NCBI GenBank assembly: GCA_003344405.1
Contig: NOWV01000011.1
Coordinates: forward strand, 868,001 to 932,000
DNA length: 64,000 bases
Origin: Trichoplax sp. H2
Lineage: Eukaryota > Placozoa > Uniplacotomia > Trichoplacea
Direction: 5' to 3'
The notes under the pieces were generated by a model, which had not been told where the DNA came from, searched no databases, and saw only the letters and a list, made by a program, of their open reading frames with translations. This document shows positions 28,901 through 41,000 of the stretch, piece after piece (within the stretch, counting starts at the first letter, position 1; each line of letters opens with the position of its first letter). Made by a program: the position numbers and the translations under genes.

Positions 28901-31900
28901 CGATCGATCATAACGATCTAAAGAGCGATCTCGTCGACGGTAATAACCATCATCATCATCTCGTCGCCTTGATCTATAGCGATAGTAATCGTCATCAAGA
29001 TCATGATCGCGAGAACGATGACGACGATGATAGCCTTCATCATCATAATGTTGCAGGGAATGATTGCTATCCCGACTTATTGAACGATCATCATCTGATA
29101 TACGACGTGTCCTTTCATGGCTATGCCGTGATATATCGTCATCTCCACGATCATCACTTTTTGTGCGGTCTGATAAGTTGCTCGTTCTTCGACGGCTACT
29201 GGGCCGATCATCAGTATCATCAATTTCTACTCCATCTTCTGTTCGTTCACGCAATCGACGACTACCTCGTCGTTCAGGTTTTTGCTCTTTGGTAACTTGA
29301 TTTCGACGCTTTCCGCGTGGGCTTCCATCTTCATGATGTTTAGCTAACAATTCACTTGCTGCTTCCACTTTCTGCCGTTGTTCTATAAATTTCATCAAGA
29401 TAGCAAATTAAAACAACTGAACTCCTTGGATAGCAAAGCAGTTATTACCGTGAAAAGGATTAATTCATGTTATAATAATGAGAACTTTAATCGGGATAGC
29501 AAACTAAAACGGCTGAGCTCCTTCGACAGCAAGCAATTACTGCTGTCTCTATGATTAACCCAAATTATAAGAACATCCGTGAAGGAGACAACTATTTTAA
29601 AATACCTTGTTGTTGTAATGATGCAGATCTCTTCTGTTTAGGACTATTATTAGCTGATTTTGAGTTATTAACGTCATCTCTATCTGTCTCATTCTTCGAT
29701 TTTTGAGTTACATCATCGTTATCTGCCTCATCCTTCGATTTTGGAGTTCCAGGACGTGGAGGAACATTTGGCTTTTTCGATTTCTTATGCATAGAGGAGG
29801 AAGATGATGATCGCGAAGTTTCCTTCGCATTATCTTTATCAATACTTAAACTTCTCTCATTCGCTTCCACACTGGACTTTTGTGATTTTTTATCATTAGC
29901 GGCTGATTCAGGTTTTTCCTCCTCTTCATTGATATTTGAGCTATCTGCCTTTGAGTCTTTTACTTTTTTGCTATCTGATTTTCGTGGTGGAATTTGCGGC
30001 GGTACTTTACCATGTTTATTAGGGGAATCTTTATTAGCACTAGACTCTTTATTGACTTTATTTTTGGAAGTAGGGGATTCATTAGCCTTTTTTATATCAT
30101 TATCATCCTTACTAGTTTCTGGTGTAGGAGCAATGGTAACTTTTTTTAAGGGTTTTTTACTCTTATCACCAGCATCTTCTTGATTGGGAACTGCTGCAAA
30201 ACTTTTTAATTTATCCTTTCCTATATTACTATCAGCTATATCAGGCTCATTATCGCTATCCAATTTTCTTTCCCAAGGTAAAGAAGCTATTTATGAGTAA
30301 GGCACAGACTTAGTACGACCATCGATCGAATTTTAAATTATATATTACCGGTATAAGTACTCTTAAATTAAAAAAGGAATGATTGTCTCATATAATACAA
30401 AAAAGATCTTTTCTATTTAACGTAAATTAGGTTTAAATAAGTTGATCTACTTAGGAATTTCTGATTATTTGCAAAGAACAACAATACAATCTATTTTTGT
30501 TAATCTAATTATTAGTAGGCTTATTAATCAAGAATAGGACTTTTTTTCTATACTGTGCATACGTTAGGTATACATGTATAAATAAAGTGTAATGAATCAC
30601 TGACCATTGGCATACGTGAATAGTATTAATATAATTTATAATCTGTTTCAGTATAGCTCTTATAAAACTAATATCGATATTGACATACGTTAACATAGCA
30701 GTATATTTGCCATCAATATAGAAGAAACTGATAATTAATCTCACTAGATAAATTATCCTTTATATTAAATACTCGTATAGGCTTCTGTTGACACCATGCG
30801 TAATGAACATACAAAACACTCTATTAAATTGAGGCTCCTCAAAATTTCATCTCTTTCCATTATTAGAATGACTACCAAATCCTAAGTTTACAAAATCAGT
30901 GCTCTTACGTGATTTGCCTCGAGGACTTTCATTCGAAGGACTCCACGAAGACTATTTTGTGTAAAAAAGATGAATAATTATTTGAAGTCAAGATATAACA
31001 AATATTTTTATGTTACATGTTGATAAAATTAGCGTCATAGGACACTTCAAATGTTTGAGCAACTCACGCTTGTATCCCAATCGGAATCCTCATCTAGATA
31101 TGGGAAAAATTGATAGCATAAAAAATTTGAGAAAGATTAAATTTCCTTTAATTAATCTCAGATATTGAAGAATATCTGAACTCTATATTTTACTGGTACA
31201 AAAGTCATAATTTATTAATAGTACGAGACCTTTTTGGGGCCTCGTCGCACTATCTTTCAGTTCATCCTTCTTATCCGATAAAGTAGACGATGATTTAGAC
31301 ATTCCACCAGTATCTCCCCTCTTAATTTCATTCGAATAGGATACAGACAATTTTTCATGTCCTTTAGCACTTGAACTGCCATCTGTTGAATCACTTTTAA
31401 CAACAGTTAACGGTAATTTCTCCTTTTTATCGGATGTATTTTCCTCTATATCTGGAATGGATAAATCGCTGCCAATCAAGCTTTCGTCATCATCATCTGA
31501 CAGTGTCGCCTTAGATTGGCCAAATGACGAAGAGCTTTTTGCCTTTTTGCCACTATTTCCTTTATCCCATTTTTCAAGAGCATCTAATACGTCATCGTCA
31601 TCCCCACTCATGATACCCGCTTTTTTGTGGCTGCTTGCACTAGGTATATATCCACCCCCATCATCGCTATCATCGTCATCTATAATAAAAAAATACCGTA
31701 AAAAATTGAAAAATTTTATAGCCAAATACAATTTGTGAAATAGTCAAGTGAATCATTTAAGTTGCTGTTTATTTTCTAACCATCATCGAAATTAATATCT
31801 GAGAGATTATCTTTATCGGTGGTGTTTTTCGCCTAGTTGCATTCAGCGATAAGAGAAATATTAATCAGTGAAATTTTCCTTAGTAGTATCAATTTTAGGA

Positions 31901-34900
31901 AGTAGCTAAGTAATTAAACAGCTAAACAAAAAACCTTTGGCTCTTCAACTGGTTGAGGTAATGGCTTCGATTTTGTCTCTAAATCGGGTCTTATGGGCCT
32001 TTTGGGGAGTTCTGGAGGTTTTTTAACTTCTGGGGATGAATCTAAATCAGATTCACTACGTTTTGAAGTTCTACTCTTTACACCTGATGAAGATCGCCTT
32101 TTGGAAGTATCCTACCAGGATAACAATATTGTTAGTTAGTGCATAATTGAAAAGGATACATACAGTAACTGGCAGATTTTACAAGATATTAATACCATAT
32201 ACACCCATACATATACTCGTATATGTAGTCTGGATAAAAAAATAGCAGGATTATGATTATTAATGTCAAATATTGATATAATAATAATAAGAAATTCTAT
32301 TTATCTTACAATATGTAGTATGCAGAGAAATAGATAAAATCTTTGTGAGTGATTTGGATAAACTGTAAGTAAAGACTAGCTACATTACAAATGGCTATTT
32401 TCCATTTTTACTATAAACTTACAGCCTCAGGAGAAGAATTCCTATTGCTCGATTCTGCATCAACATCATCACTATTGCCTAATCAACCAAGGGTAATTGC
32501 GAAGTATAATAAAAGTTTAGCCAATCATTCATGATTAATCATGTATCTATTATGTTGAAATTCGTTACCCGATCTTGCTTTTAGTAATGATGCCAAATTA
32601 GGTTTTCTCTACAATTTTAAATTACGTTTAAATCGTCATATTAACTTATTGTTTCCGAATTGGATTAAATTCTTGTAAACTATTCTAATAAGAGAGCCTA
32701 CCGCACGCGGACTATCATCTTCTGAGTCATTCCATGTATCACCAAGGGATATTCTGAAGATATTAAATAAGTTAAAGAATTTTGCTGTCAGTTTGAATAC
32801 TTCCATCGAAAATGATTCTTACTTATAGCCGCAAGGTAGGCTAGCATCTTTGTAGTATATATTAAATATAGAATATTTTTAGCATATCGATACATTGTGA
32901 TTGTCGAGGATACTTACTGGCTAGAAGAATCAAAATTTATCGATTCGTCTTCTATAAAGAAATAGATAGAATATGGTTTAAATTTATGTTGTCTATGTTG
33001 TTTTTGAGGCAGTAAATTAGTAGGCTATCATTTTTAATTACTTGAAAAACCCGCGCCAGGGCTTTCTTTTCTCTCAGCTTCTTCATTTTGATCATCACCA
33101 CGTGGCGTTTCGTCATATGCTGGCGGCTCTTGTTCCCGAGGCTTTAGTAGAGCGGCACAACTAGATGCGTAGGATTAAATACATGTATTAAGCATTACTT
33201 GGCCGGAACACTATACACGAATTTCCATGACAGAATGTAGTTTTCGTCTTATGAACACTAACCTTTCTTGGCCGTTTTCTACTGCGTAATCATATGCACT
33301 TTTACCTTCGGTATCATTAAACTCTGTGTATACGTTATTATCTAATAAAATTTTAACAATATCTGCATGGCCATTCTTGGCAGCCAGCATGATGGGTGTG
33401 CTAAATGAAGATACAAATATAAATAGTTTGCTATATTATCTACACAGCACATTTCAATACCAAAAGAATATCAGGGAATAACTATTTTAGGTACTAATTA
33501 CAAGGTGAGATTATCACAAAGGCAATTAAGTTATCAATTTCTGCAAATAAGATAATCTAACCTCCCTGCATTAGTAACGTTGTCTAGATTAGCCTCTCTC
33601 TCCACTAGAAATTCGATAAAGTCTTTGTGACCTCGTTCTGCAGCGAAATGTGCCGGTGTCATATTATCCTAAGATTGACAAGAAAACGGTTTCAATAATG
33701 TACTTCTACGAGGAATAGACTATGTGCATTAGCCATTCGCTCGGAATTTTTGAAGTTGTAGCAATGTTAGAAGAGGATATGACTATGAGCATAAGAACAA
33801 GCTTAAAGGAAGTCGATAAATAATAAAGAACAAGTTTAGGCTATCATTTACGCTGTCTTTGAGATCTAGACGAGCTCCTCCATCACTTAAGGATCCACCA
33901 ATAATAGTATCATTATTTTTAGCAGCTGTATGAATTGGAGTAGAACCAAATTTGTCTCTAACATTTGGATCAGCATCTGCATCAAGTAGATGATTAACGC
34001 ATTGCTTGAACATGCCAGCAACAGCCTAATGATAGGGATAAATTGGATAAGAGAACACACATTATTGACTATACGGTACATTTCTCTAGAAAAGTGTGCT
34101 AATATAAAATACTCTTTCTCCAGAGTGTACGTTACTGATTTGTGATTTAATAATAAGATTATCGTTGGAAATACTAGTCCTACTCGAAATATCAATATTA
34201 CACGATAACAGATAATCTTTAATCTATTCACTGGAAGTGTAATCTTGCAACGCACGTATCCGAATATTAATTAACGTAATTGCCATCATTGAAGTATCGA
34301 CAAGTTAATGTCATAAAATGAATGTAACTAAAATTAGAGGAAGATAGTATTTAAGTTGATGATGGCTTATGAACCTGTTTTACCATTCTACCTAGCTGTA
34401 GAAGACTAGCTAGAAATGGATACAACTATACCATGATAGATGTGTTATAAAATCATTCAAGAAGTTGTACTTACAATATGCAATGGCGTTTGTAAATTCT
34501 TATCGATGATATTAGGATCGGCACCATTTTGCAAAGCCCAGCCTACTATAGCACCGTAGCCACCGCTACAAGCCCAATGGAGAGGTGTTCTACTGCTCAA
34601 AGTACCAATTATATACACAAACACACACACACAGATAAAAATAATCCCCATCAATCGATTCTTCATAATAAGGGTAAATAGCAATAATCACTTATGGTTA
34701 CACCTGTCAAGTTCTATTATTATGGTGGAACTTTATTAGTCTATCTATCCAATGAAGAGGTATTCTACGATTCAAAGTAACGTTTATCCATGCACATAGA
34801 CACAAAGTCATATATTCTCGTATCAATCAATCAATTTACCATAACCTGGACATCTATAGCGACAATCACTTATGATTGTACTTATTAAGGCTATCATTAT

Positions 34901-35709
34901 GGTGGGAGTTTATTAGTTTATCCAATGGAGAGGTGGTGCTGTACTCTCAAAGTAACGATTATCCATGCACAGATATGAAAATAATGCATATCAATCCATT
35001 CTCCAGAACATAGATATCCATCGAAACGATCACTTATGATTGTACAAATCAAGTGTGACTATTATGGTGAAAGTTAATTAGTCTATCTAATAGAGAGATA
35101 TTCTACTACTCAAAGCAATGATTATTATCCAAATATTATACGTAAATAATCCTCATTAATCAATCCATCATAACATGAATATGTATAAAGGCAAACACCT
35201 ATGATTGCACTCATCAAGTGCTCTCATTGTGGTGAAAGTTTATTAATCTATCCAATAGAGAGGTGTTTTACTACTCAAAAATACAGTAATGATTATCTTC
35301 AATCCATTCTCTATAACATGGGTATCCATCGAAAAAAGATCACTTATGACAACGTTAATGAAGTGTTCTATGATGATGAGGTTTTAATAACCTCTCTTCT
35401 TCTACCTCATCCCCTAGATATCAAAGTTATCTCGCTGCTTGATAGCTCGCTATTGCACTATCGAGTAGAATTGATCTCCTTATCGATGACTTACTTGTTT
35501 TCTTTATCCAATTGGTTGACATCGCTTTTTTTAGCTAATTGCTTAAATTTGATTAAGTCGCCATTGTGGGCAGCTTTATGTAATTTGGGCAAATCCTTGA
35601 TCGATGCGGTGGATAAATCTTCACTTTCGCCTGGTGAGGATGCGGTCGATCCTTTCGAGTGTTCCTTATCGCTCTTTTTCGACTTGGGTCTAGATAAGAA
35701 TCGTTTCAT
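19973..35709 (-). CDS. ANKRD26-like protein: N-terminal ankyrin repeats, long charged disordered middle, long coiled coil
   Basis: About 46 exons, near 1,980 residues: 35709-35495, 34592-34475, 34025-33852, 33668-33562, 33400-33263, 33160-33042, 32951-32918, 32753-32702, 32608-32569, 32478-32423, 32111-31935, 31832-31781, 31679-31230, 31093-31068, 30951-30909, 30286-29606, 29382-28634, 28517-28457, 27903-27690, 27393-27295, 27088-26890, 26413-26342, 26224-26120, 26048-25914, 25778-25699, 25583-25505, 25319-25158, 25054-25008, 24720-24621, 24462-24415, 24205-24080, 23955-23893, 23801-23736, 23628-23479, 23374-23255, 23140-23069, 22976-22878, 22739-22683, 22141-22068, 21719-21650, 21507-21409, about 20921-20812, 20715-20687, 20627-20568, 20486-20418, 20074-about 19973. 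The start MKRFLSRPKSKK with LHKAAHNGDL and about five ankyrin repeats (RTPLHWACSGG, STPIHTAAKNN, MTPAHFAAERG, STPIMLAAKNG) fits the ANKRD26/POTE group; ANKRD26 sits at centriolar distal appendages. Exons 11-17 are acidic, Ser/Lys-rich, then Arg/Asp-rich. The coiled coil fills exons 19-46 and ends with LSQKLQEVNKYLDDQ, as in that family. Junction 41/42 and the C-terminus are unresolved. Confidence 0.8.
24480..24612. repeat. Tandem duplication, about 68-bp unit, in an intron of the ANKRD26-like gene
   Basis: Two adjacent copies (about 24480-24545 and 24548-24612) share the series gattattcctta, gctttaaac and ctatcaaa. They lie between coiled-coil exons 29 and 30 and carry no coding signal. Confidence 0.6.
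34575..35275. repeat. Four decayed tandem copies of the ankyrin exon 2 boundary within intron 1
   Basis: Exon 2 of the ANKRD26-like gene begins at 34592 (minus). The plus-strand string ccaatggagaggtgttctac at its 5' edge returns in altered form near 34754, 34928, 35092 and 35258, spaced about 174, 174, 164 and 166 bases. Each copy is followed by a ctcaaagta-like acceptor tract and a shared intronic stretch (ttatggtg-aa-ttattagtctat). The copies therefore carry a pseudo 3' splice site plus about 18 bases of exon. None keeps a full ankyrin frame. Confidence 0.75.
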
Positions 35710-38061
35710 TTTCGATCGATTTCCAAGAATCTCCTCATCAACCTTTTCAACGCCTCAACAATCATCCAATCGATCGTCGTTGACTACTATCAATCGATGA
35801 TGAACTTTATAACATTTCAAATTAAATGACCAAAAGCTTGTTGTGTAACTTTCTCGACAATCCTCCACTTATTGTTTTATCAATAGTAATTGAATGCTTG
35901 AATGTAAATAAAACAAAAGTTATAGAGTGACGCTGCTGACCGTTATATTACGCTTGCGCACTCTTGCCTGAGCTAAGCTCCATGGTTGCCAACCTACCGT
36001 AGGTAGGTTATGAGGATACAACTTGAGTCATTTCTGTACAGGCAGTTATTGTTCTTTCAAAGTCGAAATTGGAAGAAATATCAATTTAGACTACAGTACT
36101 ACCATGATTTGGCCTAGCTTAGGGATAGAGTTTAGCCGTTGATTCGGATTTGGTGGTATTTTGGACACGATTTGGGTCGGTGTCCTCGCTTGACGTCGAC
36201 CCCATACGATACTATACTGTACACTGTACAGTATACATTGTGTAACATTGTATCATACTGTATACATACAGTACACTGCCATCACGCTACACATTGCGTA
36301 GCACTGTAGCATACGGTATGCAATACACGCATGGCTGCCATCACCATTAGGAGTTGATGACAATCATCGAGATTGAATACCTCTCATAGGAGGACAACTA
36401 TCGAGTACATCGAAAGTAAAAAGCCTTTGCTGTATACTGCACTGTAATTTATTCCTTTGACCTGTATGATCGAGTCCCATACAATCGCTTCATTCGATTC
36501 ATTTCGATGGAAGAAAGTCTACCTCTTGCACAATTTTTGCGCTTTGATGCAAACTACTGCCTTCGACGATTATTCCTATCTACAGGGCCAAAATGGATCA
36601 ATGATAAGATGAATATGCTGTCAGAGCTGTGACAGCTATTCTCCATGTTGTGTTTTTTTTTTTAATTTACGTGAAAGTCCCTATTATAAAGGTTTTCTGA
36701 TGGCTTATAATTGTTGTTAATATAAGCGTCCATAAGGTCCGTATTGTTTCAAGCGGGTAGACTAGCAACAGCTCATTACGCTTGCGCGATGGAGTTGTCC
36801 CGAAACTTGTATTACTGGTCATCAGACACCGGTTTAGCATCGATGGAGCTAGTTCAGCGATTGCATGAAAATTCCACCCACTACTGTATAAAATTAAGAC
36901 TGGATGATTGCAACTTGATCATTAAGGCTATACAACTCATATGTCACTTTTACTATACAATCGGATCCAAAATAGACAAGTATTTTGGATCGATTTTCAG
37001 TGGGTGGAATGAACATGCTGCGGTAACGAGCTCTACGAGGAAACTGTTTTGAAAATGGTTCAAAGTTTACCGTTGCACTGGGTGTGCATTCAGGAAAAGT
37101 GCAAAGTGCAGATGGCTGGACTTCGCTTGTTGTATCCTCTCATCTCGTTCTCTTGAGCTATCTTGAGTTACAGTATAAGGCAGTTAGTTAACTGTACTCT
37201 AGTAAGCTTCAATACCAGTTCATCCTGTCGCTTGCGCTAACAGTGTGTTCTTCTTAACGCAAGCTTGGCAGTGTATCACCATCACTTCAGGCCTGTCTTC
37301 CACCACTTTATAGTAAAATATACAAAATTTCGTTGGCAAGGAGCTTTCAAATATATTTTTTTTCTCCAGCCTGTTTGCCTCTACGCCTCCGCTTCAGTTT
37401 GCACGCTAAGCCGTATGAGTATTGCATCAACAAGCAGCGTAGGAAGTACAATATTGTGTAAAATGAGTCGTCATACTCACACATCACCATCCTTGTTTTT
37501 CACCGTATCTTCTTATCCACCGTTGAGACAAGTAAAAGCCCACTAGGTGACATCTTCTTTGCACACTATCGCCTAACCAACCTGGGCACACAGTATGTTG
37601 GGCCAGCGTACAATACATAGTACTGTAGCTGACTCTACTCCCATGTCCCACGGGTACTGTATTGTGCAAAATGAGTCGTCATGCTCACACATCTCCATCC
37701 TTGTTTTTCACTCTATCTTCGTATCCACTGTTGAGGCAAGAAAAAGCCCTCTAGGTGACACCCTTCTTTTGCACACTATCGCCTAACCGACCTGGCACAC
37801 AGTATGCTGGGCACAGCGTACAATACATAGTACTGTAGTCTACGCCCATGTCCCACGGGTACTAGGCCCCGACCTACCCTGGCATTCTTCCCTTCTCATG
37901 CGTTGAATCCTTCATCGTGTGGTGTTCTTACTTTCATTTAGGGAAAAACTCCTGCAAAATTTCAATTGAAGTAAGTCCAATCGATTTTAATCTACTTATT
38001 CATGCATAACCATAGGAAAGGAATATTTAACTGTATTTCTTGATGGTGATAGTATTACAAG
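35710..38061. promoter_or_regulatory. Divergent promoter region between the ANKRD26-like gene (-) and ALDH1L (+)
   Basis: About 2.35 kb between opposed start codons. It is less AT-rich than the introns. It holds an ACTGTACAGT palindrome cluster at 36211-36240, a poly-T run near 36652, and a two-copy tandem duplication at 37452-37861. An open frame at 36744-37052 has no family resemblance and is not called. Confidence 0.5.
37452..37861. repeat. Two-copy tandem duplication, about 200-bp unit, upstream of ALDH1L
   Basis: Copy one is about 37452-37660 and copy two about 37661-37861. Shared landmarks in order are aaaatgagtcgtcat, ccatccttgtttttcac, ctaggtgacac, gcacactatcgcctaacc, gcgtacaatacatagtactgtag and cccatgtcccacgggtact. 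The copies differ by scattered substitutions and small indels. The 3' copy ends 200 bases before the ALDH1L start, so it may contain promoter sequence. Confidence 0.85.
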
Positions 38062-41000
38062 ATGCTGTCTGCCAATCAACTTGTGAGACGGTTTGGTACC
38101 AGCACTGTGGCCAACTCTCGCTTGAAATTAGCCATTATCGGTCAAAGTTTGTTCGGTATGGAAGTGTACAAGGTTTTGAGGCAGAATGGCCATGAAGTAG
38201 TTGGTGTATTTACTGTGCCAGATATTGCTGGAAAGCCCGATCCATTAGCTGCTCAAGCCCAACAAGATGGTGTTCGTGTATTTAAATATCCACGATGGCG
38301 AAAAAAGGGCCAAGCAATACCTGAAGTCTTGAATGAATATAAAGAAGTTGGAGCCGATTTAAATGTTATGCCCTTTTGTAGCCAATTTATCCCCATGGAT
38401 GTCATCAATCATCCCAAGCATGGCTCGATAGTTTATCATCCCTCCATTTTGCCAAGACATCGCGGTGCATCAGCTATCAATTGGTAAATTGATCATAGCA
38501 ATGACATAATCCTCTTTTCATTTTCTCTTATTAACAATTTATTCGCCTTGATGAATGATCACTTGACTGCAAATAGAACACATGGATAATCATAGTCATT
38601 GTTTTTTATCAAAGAATAACAGATACTCGACCACACTATTTCCATCCCTAGCTATTTTTATTTTTGAGGTGTTAATTCTACACGTAAAAGTGTTTGCTTA
38701 AAACAGATGTGGCTACCACTTTGTGTCTACAGTGTAAAATGGATGCGTAGAGAATACATTTCCACTACCGGGCTAGAGCCTGGTACGAGTATTGTAGGCA
38801 CGGGAGATGGTGCGCCAACCCTATAGGGCTAGTCTTCATCGACGGTAGTTAAAATGTTGCCACCAATCAAAGAATGCATACTGCATCATCAGTATTCCAT
38901 ACAGGTTAATCGTACAACGCTCAAGTCATATTTTTTATCGCTTTACATAACATAGCCATCAGCAGGATGATTAGTCTTTTAATCATCATCGTTAAGCCAA
39001 TACCCTATCACAGGATAGTGCTTGAACTCTAAAAGCGTAGTCTTAACCTGCAGTAGTTCGTTAATATGTTGCCACCAAGCAAAGAACGCATGCTACATCA
39101 TCACTATTCCAAACAACTTAATCAGACAACGCTATAAAGTTATTTTGTTATTGCTTTACATGACATAGCGATCGGCAGAATGATTTGTCTTGTAATAATC
39201 ATCGTTACTTAACCTTAAGCCAATACACTGTTCACGCCTAGGGTTTTTGCAAGCTGGAATAATCATCGGCTAAATTACATTTTTATCTCTTTATTATTTA
39301 TATAATTATCTACTGCTATCTACCCGTATGATTTGAATTGATCTATCAATGCTGCCTAAACCCCCACCTGAATAAAAATTCCACCACATTGGAGCATTAA
39401 TTTTTTTTATTTAACTTTAAACTTTAAAGTGTCCAATATATTGAAACCTTTATAATTCAACAATGTTGTTGTATACAATCCGATTTGACTAGCAATTGAA
39501 TGTTGTACTCTTTTCTATCAGTGCAATTTTTACATCATCTACAAACACTTTACACAATCATATTTAACTACGACAATTCTCAACCTTTCTGATTTAAAGA
39601 TAACGTAAGGATTTTCAACTGATACTGCCGCAACTTAAAATATGCTTGCGCTTGTTGATTGCTATGATTTTAGTTTTAGATAATTAAATTATCACATTAC
39701 CTCACGTGTTTCGTCGAACTCCCAATTCGAATCAATGTTCTCATATTCCATCAGCAGATATTCTGTTGCTAATTGACGATCTTTCATTCGCATAGTAAGT
39801 TAATGAACTGTGACGTAATATCTGTAATTTATTCCACAGCAACATGTAGCAGTTTGGTCTCAATTACAACTCAAATAAATAGACTGTCATTACAATTATT
39901 ACTTGTTGCATGCATAAAATGCTAGTCAAGACTTAGTCTTTAATGCAAAGCAATACAGTCACTCGGCTACCTATAACCACGATGACCCTACCATAACTTA
40001 ATTGAACTCGAACGAAATTGTTAAATTAGTGTGATTATGGTACCACCCGCTATTCACTGCGAAAAAGAATTTTACGATTTATAATTCTTTCCAATAGGAC
40101 AATCATGGAAGGTGATCCGAAAGCTGGATTTACAATCTTTTGGGCTGATGATGGCCTCGATACAGGCCCAATTCTTCTACAACGGTCAACTGAATTGTAC
40201 CCTAATGACACTGTAGATACCATTTACAATCGTTTCCTATATCCTCAAGGTATTAATGCTATGGTAAGTTATGAATACTTATAATGGTAAGTCCCATTGC
40301 TGCCATCCTTGCTTAACAAATTACAAATATAGCATTACTAACTTCGCTTTTTTCACGAATTTTTTTGAAAACTAACTACTGTACATGCGCTAAATAGCTA
40401 CAATATCATACTGCACTTATCCCATGAAATCCTACCCTCTATTGTATTGCTCCTTCTCTTTTAAATAGAGTTAAGTTAACCATAATGTATTAATAATCTG
40501 TATTTTTCTTCAAGGCAACTGCGGTAGATTTGGTAGCTACTGGCGATGCACCCAGAGTAACTCAGTCAGAAGAAGGAGCAACATACGACAAAATGTGGAA
40601 AGACAAAAGCGTTGCAAAGGTTAATAATAACTCTTTTTGTGAATGATTACTTTCCATGAAGAATAAAGCAGTAGAAAATCTCTCTAGTAATTTAAGATAT
40701 ATTAATAATGCTTTATATGCTCTTATTGTAAATTTAACAATCAGATCAATTGGGATCAACCTGCTCAAGTACTTCATAATTTCATTCGCGGAAACGATAA
40801 GGTTAGTACTGGAAAATGGTTTCACGGTATTAGTAAGCAATTTATCAGAGATGGAACAGCTTGCACTATTCAAGGATAGCCGTGTATTAATTATACTTAT
40901 TCTATCTATAGCTACCGGGTGCTTGGGGAACGATTGAGGGCCAGGTATGAATTAGCAGATTTGGCCTGTCGTAAGAGAAATCATATCTAGTATATAATAT

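Noticed and set aside
28786-29300. Plus-strand frames of 169 and 78 codons with His/Asp or Arg/Ser runs
   Set aside because: They are mirror translations of the Arg/Asp-rich exon 17 on the minus strand.
30844-30908. A possible extra small exon after exon 15 of the ANKRD26-like gene
   Set aside because: It would add only two codons or run into a TGA; direct splicing of exon 15 to exon 16 keeps the frame and reads smoothly.
35201-35800. 199-codon plus-strand frame
   Set aside because: It runs antisense through exon 1 of the ANKRD26-like gene and the intron-1 repeats; the minus-strand frame has the family match.
36744-37052. 102-codon plus-strand frame in the ANKRD26-like/ALDH1L promoter region
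   Set aside because: No homology, no splice partners, and it lies in lower-AT intergenic sequence.
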